Assembly (NCBI GenBank): GCA_003326195.1
Contig: LXQE01000165.1
Span: forward strand, 1 to 33,735
DNA from: Nostoc punctiforme NIES-2108
GTDB lineage: Bacteria; Cyanobacteriota; Cyanobacteriia; Cyanobacteriales; Nostocaceae
Reading direction: 5' to 3'
Length of the DNA: 33,735 bases
Shown here: positions 7,187 through 16,887 of the stretch, piece by piece
Layout: each line of letters starts with the position of its first letter
How positions within the stretch are numbered: the stretch's first letter is position 1
Notes under the pieces: model-generated
Told to the model about the DNA's origin: nothing
Databases searched by the model: none
Seen by the model: the letters and a program-made list of their open reading frames with translations, nothing else
Program-made: the position numbers and the translations under genes

Positions 7187-9475
7187 CTAGATTTCCTCTT
7201 CTTGAGTCAAACGAAGCGATCGCTTGAGCTTAAACCACTGTGTTCTGAACTTCCAGAACTTGGATGATTCCATCGCTCGTTTTTTCCAAGCTAATTCGTG
7301 TCTTTCTTGTTCGAGTTGATGTGTTTGTCTCTCTAAATGACGCTTTTCTTGCCATAAATGGCTTAAAGCTTGTTCTTGATGCAAGTATTCTAGGGCAAGA
7401 AGTAGCATTTCTTCAGCTAAAGCCAGATTAATGATTGGTTTGGTTCTGGTTGGGCATGAAGCGATCGCCTCTGTAAATAGGGTATCCATGCGTTCAACCA
7501 TCTTATCTAAGGAAAATAGTTCAACGACTCGTTGCCGCGCGTGGTAACCGATTTTACAACGCAACTCGCTATCTTGAATTAAAGGAATTAATGCTTTCAG
7601 GTATGACTCGACTTCGCTGACCTCATTTTCTGCTTTAGGAACTAATAACCCAGTTCCCGGTATGACTAATTCTGCTTGCCCTCCAACATCTGAAGCAACG
7701 ACTGCTAATTGCATAGACATTGCTTCGTAAATCACCAGAGAAATCCCTTCATAAGCTGATGGGAGTAACAAGATGTCGGTTGCACAATAAATAGCAAGCA
7801 TTTCTTCAGGATTAATAGCAGGCAATATATGAAAGTGTGAATCTAAACCAAAATGATTAATTTTAGCTTGCATTTCCGGCAACAAATGACCATTACCCAC
7901 AACAATTATCGAGACGTTGAAAGAGCAATTAACTAGTTCTTGAACAATCTTAATTAAAAGTAGAGGGCGTTTCTGTTCTACTAAGCGTGCTGGAAATAAG
8001 ATTACAACTGACTCATGAGGAATTTTCAGTTGTGATCGCACATAGTCACGTTTCTTTTTATCCTGCACCCATTTATTAGTATCAACGTTAGTATAACTAA
8101 CTTGCAGTTTCTCAGTAGTTTGCGGATTTAGACATCGATAATATTCCGCAAGGTGATGACAGGAGATGATTTGCAAGTCCAAAAATTCCCGGAATTGGCA
8201 GGAAAGACGTGGATATCCACATCCACGCCAACCTGGATCAGCAGTATGAGTAAAATCAATAAAAGCGATATCAGGAAATTCGTTACGCAGTAAGGGTAAG
8301 AAGTAATAAGCAATGTAAGAATTAGAAATAAAAACAATATCAATTTGACGTGATTGAATAATATATTTAGTAAAGTTTAACCAGTCACTATCTTGTAAAA
8401 AATTGGGCAAATGAAATATATCTGAGGTGACTGCATAAAAATATTTCTGCCAAGGATGTTCTGATTTGGAAGTTGTAACAATAGTCAGTTCGTAACCACA
8501 AGTCGCTAATAGAGTCACTAAATCGATATTAAATTTGTCAGCACCACCAACTTCTAAGTGAGGGAAAAAGCAAAGTATGTACTTACTGGAGTAGTCTTTT
8601 TCGAGAGGATTAATAATATCTATTTTCGGGAAGCGGGAATCCGAAGTAAAGTTATATCGTTCGATACTGAGATCGGGAAGATAATTGTGATTAAAAAAAT
8701 CTTCATAGCGAGACTGAATTAATTCTATAACTCGTTTTTCTTCTGTAACGTTTGCTTTAGAAATTGTTAGTAAACCAGAATCAAGCCGACGGTAGCAATC
8801 TAAGTATTCAGGTATTGTCCAACCTTTTTGATTGTTGGCTATGGCTTTGAGCCATCTTTCCCAATCTTCGTAAAATCTCAGATTTTCATCAAATCCCCCC
8901 AGACAGTCGAAGTCTGACTTGCGATAAAGTAATCTACCTGTAACCCAATTTTGGTGAATAAATTGCGAGGGTTTATTAAAGCCGTCAGTCCACCAATATT
9001 CTTGAGCTTGAAAACCAACTGAGTAGGAGTTAACAAAGGAAAACTCTTGATGAGTTTCCAAAAATAGCACGCACTTCTCTATGTAAGTAGGATCAATCAG
9101 GTCATCTAAGTCCATGAAAAATAAGTACTTACCAGTTGCATGGGTAATGGCTGTGTTCCTACCTGCTGCTAGTCCTTTGTTAGTATGATGCTGCAAGGTT
9201 TTAATTTTTTTTCCGTATCTTTTGGCTAAAGATTGGAATAAAACGCACGCTTCTGGTTCGGTAGAGCAATCATCAACAATTATCCATTCCAAATTTTGGA
9301 ATGTCTGATTGATTATAGATTTATAAGTAGCTTCAAAATACTTATGGGCGTTAAAGAATGAAGAAATAATGGATACAACTGGTTGCTGATATATTGGACG
9401 AAAAAATTTACATTTTCTCGTTTGCAGCGCATTGATAAATTCGCTGACAGCAGGGAAAGGTGTAACTGTAGACAT
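7187..9475 (-). CDS. Bifunctional glycosyltransferase, GT2 then GT4, with C-terminal coiled coil
   Basis: 762 residues in the reverse domain order of its downstream neighbour. GT2: residues 33-260, with SIISSFFNAHKYF, VDDCSTE (67-73) and an intact metal motif D122-L-D124-D125. GT4: residues 299-670, with HLEVGGADKFN (306-316), PARLVEQKRP and E-x7-E at E576/E584 in AYEGISLVIYE. Residues 698-735 are rich in E, Q, K and R and look like a coiled coil, followed by a basic tail. It would add two sugars to a growing chain. The start ATG faces the divergent ABC permease gene across about 108 bases, so synthesis and export are probably controlled together. It is the intact paralogue of the C-terminal third of the 1599-residue protein at 23178. 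Confidence 0.87.
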   Translation of the reverse strand: MSTVTPFPAVSEFINALQTRKCKFFRPIYQQPVVSIISSFFNAHKYFEATYKSIINQTFQNLEWIIVDDCSTEPEACVLFQSLAKRYGKKIKTLQHHTNKGLAAGRNTAITHATGKYLFFMDLDDLIDPTYIEKCVLFLETHQEFSFVNSYSVGFQAQEYWWTDGFNKPSQFIHQNWVTGRLLYRKSDFDCLGGFDENLRFYEDWERWLKAIANNQKGWTIPEYLDCYRRLDSGLLTISKANVTEEKRVIELIQSRYEDFFNHNYLPDLSIERYNFTSDSRFPKIDIINPLEKDYSSKYILCFFPHLEVGGADKFNIDLVTLLATCGYELTIVTTSKSEHPWQKYFYAVTSDIFHLPNFLQDSDWLNFTKYIIQSRQIDIVFISNSYIAYYFLPLLRNEFPDIAFIDFTHTADPGWRGCGYPRLSCQFREFLDLQIISCHHLAEYYRCLNPQTTEKLQVSYTNVDTNKWVQDKKKRDYVRSQLKIPHESVVILFPARLVEQKRPLLLIKIVQELVNCSFNVSIIVVGNGHLLPEMQAKINHFGLDSHFHILPAINPEEMLAIYCATDILLLPSAYEGISLVIYEAMSMQLAVVASDVGGQAELVIPGTGLLVPKAENEVSEVESYLKALIPLIQDSELRCKIGYHARQRVVELFSLDKMVERMDTLFTEAIASCPTRTKPIINLALAEEMLLLALEYLHQEQALSHLWQEKRHLERQTHQLEQERHELAWKKRAMESSKFWKFRTQWFKLKRSLRLTQEEEI

Positions 9476-9583
9476 AAAACAAGCAAACTGCTAGTGTTTA
9501 CCTTGATTGTTAGTTGCTTACCTGCCTTGGAATTAACTTCCAATGCCAATAACCCAAGTGCGTTTCAACACACTAAGTTCAAA
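9476..9583. promoter_or_regulatory. Divergent promoter region between glycosyltransferase and ABC exporter genes
   Basis: This 108-base gap separates two divergent operons and must hold both promoters if the starts are right. It contains the inverted repeat TTGGAA-5-TTCCAA (9527-9543), a candidate operator. No convincing -10/-35 pair was identified. Confidence 0.4.
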
Positions 9584-10432
9584 ATGATACTTTACAAACA
9601 TCATTTGGCAAGCAATCTTAAAAAATGTATACAATTGCCAGATATGAAAAATTACTTGTTTTTTTATAATCTCTACAAATATCGGCGCTACATTTTTTAC
9701 AACGCTTGGTATGAATTGCGTTATCGTTATGCTGGTACAGGTATAGGTATCCTTTGGAACATTATTAATCCTCTGTGCGAAATTCTCATTTACACAGTTG
9801 TATTTTCTTTACTACTTTCTCGTGGTGCGAGGGGGAGTTCCTACGCTTTATATCTTATGGCTGGACTGCTACCTTGGCGGACATTTGCAGAAACTATTGC
9901 GAGTGGTAGCAATGCTTTCGTACAAAATTCTATTTATCTGCGACGTTTAGCAATTCCTTCTGAGGTTTTTGTGGCTAAAGTCACTTTAACTTCGTTATTT
10001 CTGCTGCTTATTTACCTAGCTTTAGTGCTTCCTATTGGTATTTTGTTAGGTGGGCATCTAGGTTTTGGAATATTGTTATTACCAGTGTTGGGAGTAATTT
10101 TAGAAGGCTTAGGTTTTGGTATGGGGTTAATTTTAGCTAACTTGCAAACTCTTTTTCCCGATGTCAAGCAGATTTTACAATTTTTAATTCCCTTATGGAG
10201 TTGGATGATACCTATTTTTTATCCAGAATCTATTATTCCCAAAAATATTTTACCTTGGCTTTATCTGAATCCACCCTATGCATATATTCAGTCAGTTCGC
10301 AATATCATTTTAGAAAATCAAATGCCAGGATTTCATGTTTGGCTAATTATGCTTGGGTGGCTAGCTTTATTTGTTTGGTTAGGTAATGTTGTCAATCAAA
10401 AACTCCAAGATGAGATTAGAGATGTGATATGA
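9584..10432 (+). CDS. wzm: Polysaccharide ABC transporter permease (Wzm/TagG type)
   Basis: Membrane half of an ABC-2 type exporter that moves a lipid-linked glycan across the inner membrane. From the ATG at 9584 it has 282 residues, normal for the family, with an N-terminal amphipathic part, then YRYAGTGIGILWNIINPL (typical of the TagG/Wzm entry region) and about six hydrophobic segments. The open frame extends back to 9383, but that part is antisense to the neighbouring glycosyltransferase gene, so it was excluded. No clear ribosome binding site precedes 9584; an ATG about 60 bases later is an alternative. Its stop overlaps the start of the ATPase gene (ATGA), indicating translational coupling. 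Confidence 0.88.
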   Translation: MILYKHHLASNLKKCIQLPDMKNYLFFYNLYKYRRYIFYNAWYELRYRYAGTGIGILWNIINPLCEILIYTVVFSLLLSRGARGSSYALYLMAGLLPWRTFAETIASGSNAFVQNSIYLRRLAIPSEVFVAKVTLTSLFLLLIYLALVLPIGILLGGHLGFGILLLPVLGVILEGLGFGMGLILANLQTLFPDVKQILQFLIPLWSWMIPIFYPESIIPKNILPWLYLNPPYAYIQSVRNIILENQMPGFHVWLIMLGWLALFVWLGNVVNQKLQDEIRDVI

Positions 10433-11784
10433 GTGATGATATTATTTTGCAGGTGAATAATTTAAGTAAATGTTTTAAGATTTATCCAAATCCCTGGCAT
10501 CGTGCTAGAGAATGGTTAAGTTTGGGAAACAACACTTATCATCAGCCTTTTTGGTCATTGAAAGATGTATCTTTTACAGTGCGTAAAGGCGATTTTTTTG
10601 GCATTATTGGGGAAAATGGAGCGGGTAAAAGTACATTATTAAAAATAATTACTGGGGTGTTAAAGCCAACATCAGGAAGTTATCAATTAAATGGTAAAGT
10701 TCTCTCACTACTAGAATTAGGAACTGATTTTAATCCCGAACTTAGTGGACGAGGAAATGCAATTTACAGCGCTGAATTGTTGGGATTTCCCAAAGGATAT
10801 GTGCAAGAACGAATAAAAGAAATTGAAGATTTTTCGGAATTGGGAGATTTTTTTGACCGTCCCATGAAGTTGTATTCTTCTGGAATGAAAACAAGATTAG
10901 CTTTTTCTTTATTTGCGTTTTTAGAATGTGATGTTCTGATTTTAGATGAAGTTTTAGCAGTTGGAGATATTTTCTTTCAACAGAAATGCTATGCCCGTCT
11001 TGAGGAACTGATAGCAAGGCAGATTACGATTATTTTAGTGACTCACCATTTAGCATCAGTACAGCAATATTGTAAAGAAGTGATTGTACTGCATCATGGA
11101 GAAAAAATCTTTCAAGGAGAATCGATGAAAGGTATTATTAAGTTCCATCAACTAAAGATGGGTTTGGTTAATAATGTTTCTCCGCCTGTTCTTCAAGAAA
11201 AGGTAGAAGTACCTTTAGAAACACCAGATGATTTTTTTTGGCCTGCTGATGAAGTTTTTATTCCCGTTTCTTTTCCCCAGGCGAATTATGCTCAACTAAT
11301 TAGTTACGCTATTTGTAACGTTAAAGGCGAGGGTTGCGTCAATTTTTTGCAAGGTGAACAAGCTTACTTATGCTGCGAGTTTAAACTGAAAGAGAGTATT
11401 GCTGTACCCATTGTAGCTGTATTCATTACTAATAAATTTAATGTCCGAGTTCATGTAAAAACTTCATTTCAACATAAAATTAGCGTTCCTAATCAAGTTA
11501 ATAAAGGGGATTATGTGCGTTTTTGTCGCAGTATAAACCTCAATATAGCTCCAGATGAATATGTTCTCGGTTTTGGTTTAGCCACCATGAACCCTAATAA
11601 TTATGCACGTTTAGATGAACTTCCACAAACGGAATTTAACAGTCACATTCAGATTTGCGATCTTTATGAAAAAGTGGGTGTTTTTTATGTTAAGTCTCAT
11701 TATAGTAACAATCATCACTCTCATTTTGGATTGTGTAATTTGCCGGGAAAGGGGCAAATTCAAGTTATTACAAGCTCAAAGTAG
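10429..11784 (+). CDS. wzt: Polysaccharide ABC transporter ATPase (Wzt type) with C-terminal domain
   Basis: The energy-supplying partner of the permease it overlaps by 4 bases. The N-terminal ATPase has Walker A GENGAGKST (61-69), signature YSSGMKTRLAFS (149-160), Walker B LILDE (170-174) and the switch histidine in ILVTHH (202-207). From about residue 260 it carries an extra region of about 190 residues resembling the Wzt C-terminal carbohydrate-binding domain (YAICNVKGEGCVNF onward, then DEYVLGFGLA). In O8/O9a-type systems that domain recognises the modified non-reducing end of the finished glycan. Its presence suggests that export here also depends on a cap, possibly methyl or sulfate. 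A decayed copy of the Walker B region lies at 16888. Confidence 0.9.
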   Translation: MSDDIILQVNNLSKCFKIYPNPWHRAREWLSLGNNTYHQPFWSLKDVSFTVRKGDFFGIIGENGAGKSTLLKIITGVLKPTSGSYQLNGKVLSLLELGTDFNPELSGRGNAIYSAELLGFPKGYVQERIKEIEDFSELGDFFDRPMKLYSSGMKTRLAFSLFAFLECDVLILDEVLAVGDIFFQQKCYARLEELIARQITIILVTHHLASVQQYCKEVIVLHHGEKIFQGESMKGIIKFHQLKMGLVNNVSPPVLQEKVEVPLETPDDFFWPADEVFIPVSFPQANYAQLISYAICNVKGEGCVNFLQGEQAYLCCEFKLKESIAVPIVAVFITNKFNVRVHVKTSFQHKISVPNQVNKGDYVRFCRSINLNIAPDEYVLGFGLATMNPNNYARLDELPQTEFNSHIQICDLYEKVGVFYVKSHYSNNHHSHFGLCNLPGKGQIQVITSSK

Positions 11785-11896
11785 TAATAAGCGATCACTC
11801 CCCCATTACTTTTCACTTTAGTTGACAAAAATTACTTTAAAATTTAGATCTCATCAGCCTCAAAAACTGAGTTTAAGAAGCTAAATCAATCGCACA

Positions 11897-12841
11897 ATGG
11901 CAAACGTAATAATTATGGAGTATCAGCTAAAAAAAATAGTAACTCATTATCGAAAAGCTCTACAGATAAAGCCTGACAACCTAGCTGTTTATGACAAAAT
12001 AGCCGAGCTTTATTATGAACAAGGAGAATTAGATAAAACTCTCAAAGTCTGTCAAGAAGCTTTGCAAATTCAATCAGATTTAGCATCAGTATCTAAACTC
12101 TTAAACAAGATGCTACAAACTCTAGGTTTTGAAGGAGAAGAAATTACTACCTTTCAAAATCTTCTCCAAATTAAATTGGATTATGAAAGGGTTGATATAC
12201 TGCTGTCACGTTCTGAAACAGTGAAAACTCCTGCTGATGTTAAAACATGGAAGAATGCTATTGTATTGGGATATGACTTTAAAGAAAAAAAGCAATGGAA
12301 TGAGGTAATTACTGCTTATATGAAAGCAATTGAAATTGAACCATCCTTATCTTTATCTTATTTTACATTGAATTATATAAGTAACTATTGTCTCACCCCT
12401 GAACTCAACCAATTAGAGAGAATAATCGCCTTCTATTATCAACTAATTCAAGGACGTTTAACTTCACCCTATTGACATCTGAACTGGAAATCCTGAAAGG
12501 CATAGCCGATCCTACCCAAGTCATTGAGAAATACTGGGAAACAGCAAAAGGATATCTCTGGTTTGGTTTATACTTCTACTTTTTAGAAAAATGGATGGCT
12601 ATTTTTCCAAGAGAACAGTTTCTGATTTTGCGAAGTGAAGACCTTTATAATCAAACAGATAAAACTATGAAACAGGTTTATGAGTTTTTAGGAATATCTA
12701 ATTACTCGCTTTCAGGATACCCCAAGGTTAATTCTGGTTCTTATTCAAAAACTAACAACGAATTGCGCCAAAAGTTATCTGATTTTTTTTCAACCACACA
12801 ATCAGAAGTTAGAAGATTTTCTAGGTATTAAATTTAATTGA
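11897..12841 (+). pseudogene. Broken TPR-sulfotransferase gene
   Basis: Remains of a gene like the intact one at 15643. The first part (11897-12475, 192 codons) encodes TPR-like helices (HYRKALQIKPDNLAVYDKIA and following). It stops, and only the C-terminal part of a sulfotransferase follows in another frame (about 12481 on): LEKWMAIFPREQFLILRSEDL, then KQVYEFLGI, closely matching LKEWMTIFPREQFLILKSEDL of the intact protein. The central region with the PAPS-binding GxxxxGTTSL loop and the RNP motif is missing. A second lesion sits at a T8 run (12783-12790). With one T fewer the frame reads QPHNQKLEDFLGIKFN and stops at 12841, matching the normal tail. The first segment might still be translated as a free TPR protein. 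Confidence 0.75.
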
Positions 12842-13057
12842 TAATAATTATATTAGAGAGATTATCTATGTTTTAGTAATAAGCAATTTTTCTCTGTACT
12901 AGTATTGTACCACCATGTTCCAATACTCGCTACAATAGGCGGATTGCCCTACCACAGCACACTACTAGTGCTACGTTTTGGTAATAAGCAAATTAATTTT
13001 TATAATTATGTTGTTGCGTAATCTCTCGACTCTCATTCTTTATCAATCCCTAGTTAT

Positions 13058-15586
13058 ATGAAGCCAGCAGACATAGAAAAATTCCTTTCCGAACAAATCA
13101 AGTGGCGCTCTGAACTTGAAGCAGCATTTCGCCAAGCTTACGACACTTACTTTAACAGTATAGATAAACATCTTTTGTCAACTGAAGAACTCGAATATCC
13201 CATCTCAAATGAAGAGAAACTTTTACAGCAGAACTTTAGCGAAGCCAATGTGAATCAACCTTTGGCATTCACTAATAAAATTCTCAATCTAATTTTTCAA
13301 AAGGAAAGGCTGCAAAATCATCATACTAACAACTTTGAAGTCAGTTTCAAACAGATAATAAAAGACAAATTGCCCCTGGCAGTTACACGAATAGCATTAC
13401 TTGTAACAACTGAATACGAAGGTATTTTTAAGAATGGTGGAATTGGCACTTACTACCGCACTCTCAGTGAGAGATTAGCAGCAGAAGACTTTTATGTTGT
13501 GCTACTGCTTTGCCAAAGTCAAGTGAAGTTTGGTGGAGAATCAACTATTCCCGCAGTAAAACATATCTTTTCGACCAGTGAATGTATGGATGTACTAGAA
13601 TTACAGCCGACTCACTTGGCAATTTTGTCTCAGTTGAAAGATTGTAAATGGGTAGATTACGAGAACTACTGTGCGCTGTTTTTTGCTCAAGCGATCACTA
13701 CTACATTTCCTAACACCCATATTTACATTGAATTTCCAGAAATGCTGGGATTGGGATACCGCACGGTTCAAGCCAAGCGATCGCGTGTTTTAGGAGAAAA
13801 TTGTTTGGTGGCTGTGACTTTGCATAGTGGGCAGGAGTGGCTGCAAGAAGCCCATGCAAGGCACACACATTCTCATCTTGACTGGTTTTGGCAAACGAGC
13901 CATTATGAGCAGTATTCCTTTGAACAGGCAGATTTAGCATTTTTTCTGTCGCATTTTCTCAAAGAGAAAGTGGAGAAGTATGGTTGGAAAACATCTCATG
14001 CAAAGCATTTACCCTATTGTTTTTCAGTCATTGAACAACCGTTGAAAACAATTACGCTGAGAAATGATTTACAATGGCTGGTTGGTCAAGATAAAATTCC
14101 CCTTGTATTTTTTGGACGATTGGAGGAGAGAAAAGGGCTTTTCACCTTCTTAGAAGCAATCGAACTACTAGAAAGCAATGTTATTGAAAAAGTTCATGTC
14201 ATCTTTCTGGGCAAGAACGTTGAGCTTCAGGCAGAGGGTTTACAAGGGTTAGATAGCCAGCAATATATCAAACAAAAGTTAGGCTCTAATTGTTACACCA
14301 TTGTGACTGATTTGTTCAGTCAAGAAGCGATTCAGTTGGTTAGTTTGTTGCGTTGTGCGATTGTTTGCCTCACCAGTAGTCAAGAGAACTTTCCTCATAC
14401 AGCATTAGAAATGGGACAATTAGCTGTTAGTTTAATCGTTTCCGATACAGGTGGATTTCGAGAAACTCTCAATCTAATTGGACGCACGGGTGGTGTGCGC
14501 TGGTTCATACCGGAAGATGTGCTATCTCTTGCACAAGCTATGATTCAAGCTATCTCAGCCTACCCTGAGAAACTCGGTGTACCGATGAGAGAGTTTCTCC
14601 ATTTTGTAAATCAACGTTTGCTAATTCAAAGATTTGAATACATGAAGCAAGCTTTTTGTCAAACAGCTACATCACCCACAAGTTATCTAGATAAAAGTGA
14701 ACCCAGGCGATGGATACTGGGTATGACTTCAATGGAGGAGCAACTCTTTTTAGAGAACTATGCCCAAAATGAGTATTCAGGTAGAGGAGAGATTGTAGAA
14801 CTCGGTTGCTGGTTTGGCTCATCAACTATTTCCTTAGCAATGGGTCTTGAGGATAACTCCTGTGTAACGAACAAAAACCAGCGCATTCATGCTTACGATA
14901 TTTTTATTTGGTGTTCACTGGCTAATATGCCGCAAAGTGTCATCGGCTCCTCATTAGAAGGAAAGTACAAAGATGGAGATAGTTTTCTAGATGAATACCT
15001 GAACCGAATTAATCCTTGGAGTCATCTCATTCATGTCCATCCTGGGGATCTTGCAGAAATTGGCTGGCAACAGGGTGAAATCGAGTGTCTTTTTATTGAT
15101 GCGATGAAATCCTGGGAATTAACAAATAGTATTATAAAAAATTTCTTCCCTTATCTGATTCCAGAAGTATCTCTGGTAATCCACCAAGACTTTGCCCATT
15201 ACTATACTTCTTGGATTCATCTAATGATGTATCGCTTGCGAGAGTATCTAGTGCCGATTAAGCATCCCTTCATTTATTCTTCTAGAGCTTTTCGCTATGT
15301 CAAGCCGATTCCTAATGAGTTGTTACACAATTCATATTCATTTGATAGTTTTTCTGAAACTGAGGTTGAAGCCGCTTTTAATTATTCATTAGAGATTACA
15401 CCAAAGAAAATGCAGCCGAATATTCTGGCAGCTAAAGTAATGTACTTTATTCATATCAAAAATTTTGAAAAAGCCAAGTTGGAGTTTAAAGAATTAACAG
15501 CACAGCTTGATTATTTTGAATGGTTAGATCTGGCTGATGTTCAAAAAATAGCTAAGATGTACTACTCAATTGACCTACTCAGTTAA
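13058..15586 (+). CDS. GT4 glycosyltransferase fused to a class I methyltransferase
   Basis: 842 residues. After an unassigned helical start (1-105), a GT4 domain spans about 108-530: EGIFKNGGIGTYYRTLSERL (donor-side glycine loop), FFGRLEERKG (351-360) and E-x7-E in QENFPHTALE. From about 560 a SAM-dependent methyltransferase follows, with motif I VELGCWFGSS (580-589), IHAYDIF (610-616) and LFIDAMKSW (678-686), and a possible cap-class aromatic region after it. The combination suggests transfer of a sugar followed by methylation of that sugar or of the chain end. The GT4 part is a close paralogue of the GT4 part in the 1599-residue protein. It stands alone on the plus strand, convergent with the sulfotransferase gene 56 bases downstream. 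Methyl acceptor unknown. Confidence 0.85.
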   Translation: MKPADIEKFLSEQIKWRSELEAAFRQAYDTYFNSIDKHLLSTEELEYPISNEEKLLQQNFSEANVNQPLAFTNKILNLIFQKERLQNHHTNNFEVSFKQIIKDKLPLAVTRIALLVTTEYEGIFKNGGIGTYYRTLSERLAAEDFYVVLLLCQSQVKFGGESTIPAVKHIFSTSECMDVLELQPTHLAILSQLKDCKWVDYENYCALFFAQAITTTFPNTHIYIEFPEMLGLGYRTVQAKRSRVLGENCLVAVTLHSGQEWLQEAHARHTHSHLDWFWQTSHYEQYSFEQADLAFFLSHFLKEKVEKYGWKTSHAKHLPYCFSVIEQPLKTITLRNDLQWLVGQDKIPLVFFGRLEERKGLFTFLEAIELLESNVIEKVHVIFLGKNVELQAEGLQGLDSQQYIKQKLGSNCYTIVTDLFSQEAIQLVSLLRCAIVCLTSSQENFPHTALEMGQLAVSLIVSDTGGFRETLNLIGRTGGVRWFIPEDVLSLAQAMIQAISAYPEKLGVPMREFLHFVNQRLLIQRFEYMKQAFCQTATSPTSYLDKSEPRRWILGMTSMEEQLFLENYAQNEYSGRGEIVELGCWFGSSTISLAMGLEDNSCVTNKNQRIHAYDIFIWCSLANMPQSVIGSSLEGKYKDGDSFLDEYLNRINPWSHLIHVHPGDLAEIGWQQGEIECLFIDAMKSWELTNSIIKNFFPYLIPEVSLVIHQDFAHYYTSWIHLMMYRLREYLVPIKHPFIYSSRAFRYVKPIPNELLHNSYSFDSFSETEVEAAFNYSLEITPKKMQPNILAAKVMYFIHIKNFEKAKLEFKELTAQLDYFEWLDLADVQKIAKMYYSIDLLS

Positions 15587-15642
15587 GGCATAAACAGAGA
15601 TAATTTATCTGAATATCGAGCCAAATATTACTTCAAATCTAA

Positions 15643-16869
15643 TCATTCCCAGTTAAGTTTCATGCCTAAATATTCCTCAAGTTGCTGATTATAAGGACAG
15701 AAAAACTCTACTAACTGACGGCGTAAGTTATCAGAAATAGGAGGATATGAGCCAGGATTTTGATTGGGATATTTACGCATTTGATAATCTGGTAGATTCA
15801 GAAAACTATAAACCTCTTTCATTGTTGCTGATGGATTTTCAAATAAATCCTCGCTTTTGAGAATTAAAAACTGCTCTCTTGGAAAAATAGTCATCCATTC
15901 TTTGAGATAATAGATATATAAACTGCCTAACAAATCAGGTAATAGTACACAATTTATTATATATTGTTGATAATTTTCTAATAATAATGACGGTTCGTAG
16001 AATAACCAATCAAACCAACGATGTATTAGACTGGGAATTTTTTCTATAGTCTCAGTTATGCTACTCTGCATTAGCTTATATTGACCGCTTCCCTGATGCT
16101 GATGATAGTAGCATGAAATAGCTCTATCTATTGGGTTTCTTAAAAGAATGATAAATTTCATTTTGGGAAATATAGCGAATATCTTTTTAGCTATACTAGG
16201 AGAATTAAGATAAATAGGAGTTGCTTCACCAGTAATATAATTTGTGCTATTAGAAATTGAAGGGAAATTAGCGAGATAATAATCAATACCTTGCTCTGAA
16301 AAATTGCCAAAGAAATGAAGTTCTTTATCAACAGTAGGAAGAACTTGAGGATGGGTGCTTAGATAAGAATAAAGAGAGGTAGTACCGCATCTAATAAATC
16401 CAGGAATGATAAAACTTGGCTGAAGTTTTTGGTTAAAATCCCAGTGTTTGTCAATTAGTTGAGGGTCGGATATCTGGATTTGCTGATAGCTGGCTGCTTG
16501 GTAGGAATCAATTGCTTCTTCACTTTTACCTTGTAAGGTTAGCAAAATACCTAAGACGACGCGAGCAAAATAAAAATTTGGCTGATTCTGAATTGTCTGA
16601 CGGAGAATGGTAACACCTTCCTCTAGCAAACCGGAATCAATTTTTTCATTACTCCAGGTTGAATTTAGGAGAGCAAACTTTAAATTCCAGTAATTTTGAA
16701 AATTATTTTGGTCAAATTGAAGGGACTTTATATAATGATAAGATGCTTCTTGGAATTGAAACTGGCTTTGATATATTCTTGCTAGTTTCTCATGGACATG
16801 AGAGCTATCATATTTAATAATTAAAGCTTTTTGATAGTGAGATATTAGTTGATTTTGTCTATCGCTCAT
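15643..16869 (-). CDS. TPR-sulfotransferase, PAPS-dependent
   Basis: 408 residues. Residues 1-150 form TPR-like helical repeats (HYQKALIIKYDSSHVHEKLA and following), probably for docking. The sulfotransferase domain follows. It has the 5'-phosphosulfate loop GFIRCGTTSL (157-166), the 3'-phosphate motif RNPIDRAISCYYH (244-256) and a typical end LGMKLNW. All key binding residues are present, so it should transfer sulfate from PAPS to a hydroxyl, here most likely on the glycan made by the neighbouring enzymes. It is the intact paralogue of the broken gene at 11897. The start at 16869 lies 19 bases from a wzt relic on the other strand. Confidence 0.87.
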   Translation of the reverse strand: MSDRQNQLISHYQKALIIKYDSSHVHEKLARIYQSQFQFQEASYHYIKSLQFDQNNFQNYWNLKFALLNSTWSNEKIDSGLLEEGVTILRQTIQNQPNFYFARVVLGILLTLQGKSEEAIDSYQAASYQQIQISDPQLIDKHWDFNQKLQPSFIIPGFIRCGTTSLYSYLSTHPQVLPTVDKELHFFGNFSEQGIDYYLANFPSISNSTNYITGEATPIYLNSPSIAKKIFAIFPKMKFIILLRNPIDRAISCYYHQHQGSGQYKLMQSSITETIEKIPSLIHRWFDWLFYEPSLLLENYQQYIINCVLLPDLLGSLYIYYLKEWMTIFPREQFLILKSEDLFENPSATMKEVYSFLNLPDYQMRKYPNQNPGSYPPISDNLRRQLVEFFCPYNQQLEEYLGMKLNWE

Positions 16870-16887
16870 CGCGTTATTTTATGCTTC

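Noticed and set aside
9383..9583. N-terminal extension of the ABC permease
   Set aside because: It is mostly antisense to the start of the glycosyltransferase gene and gives a protein longer than the family with no similarity in the extra part.
12472..12831. Separate 119-residue gene
   Set aside because: Its start would be TTG, and it is plainly the C-terminal end of the broken sulfotransferase; annotated as part of the pseudogene.
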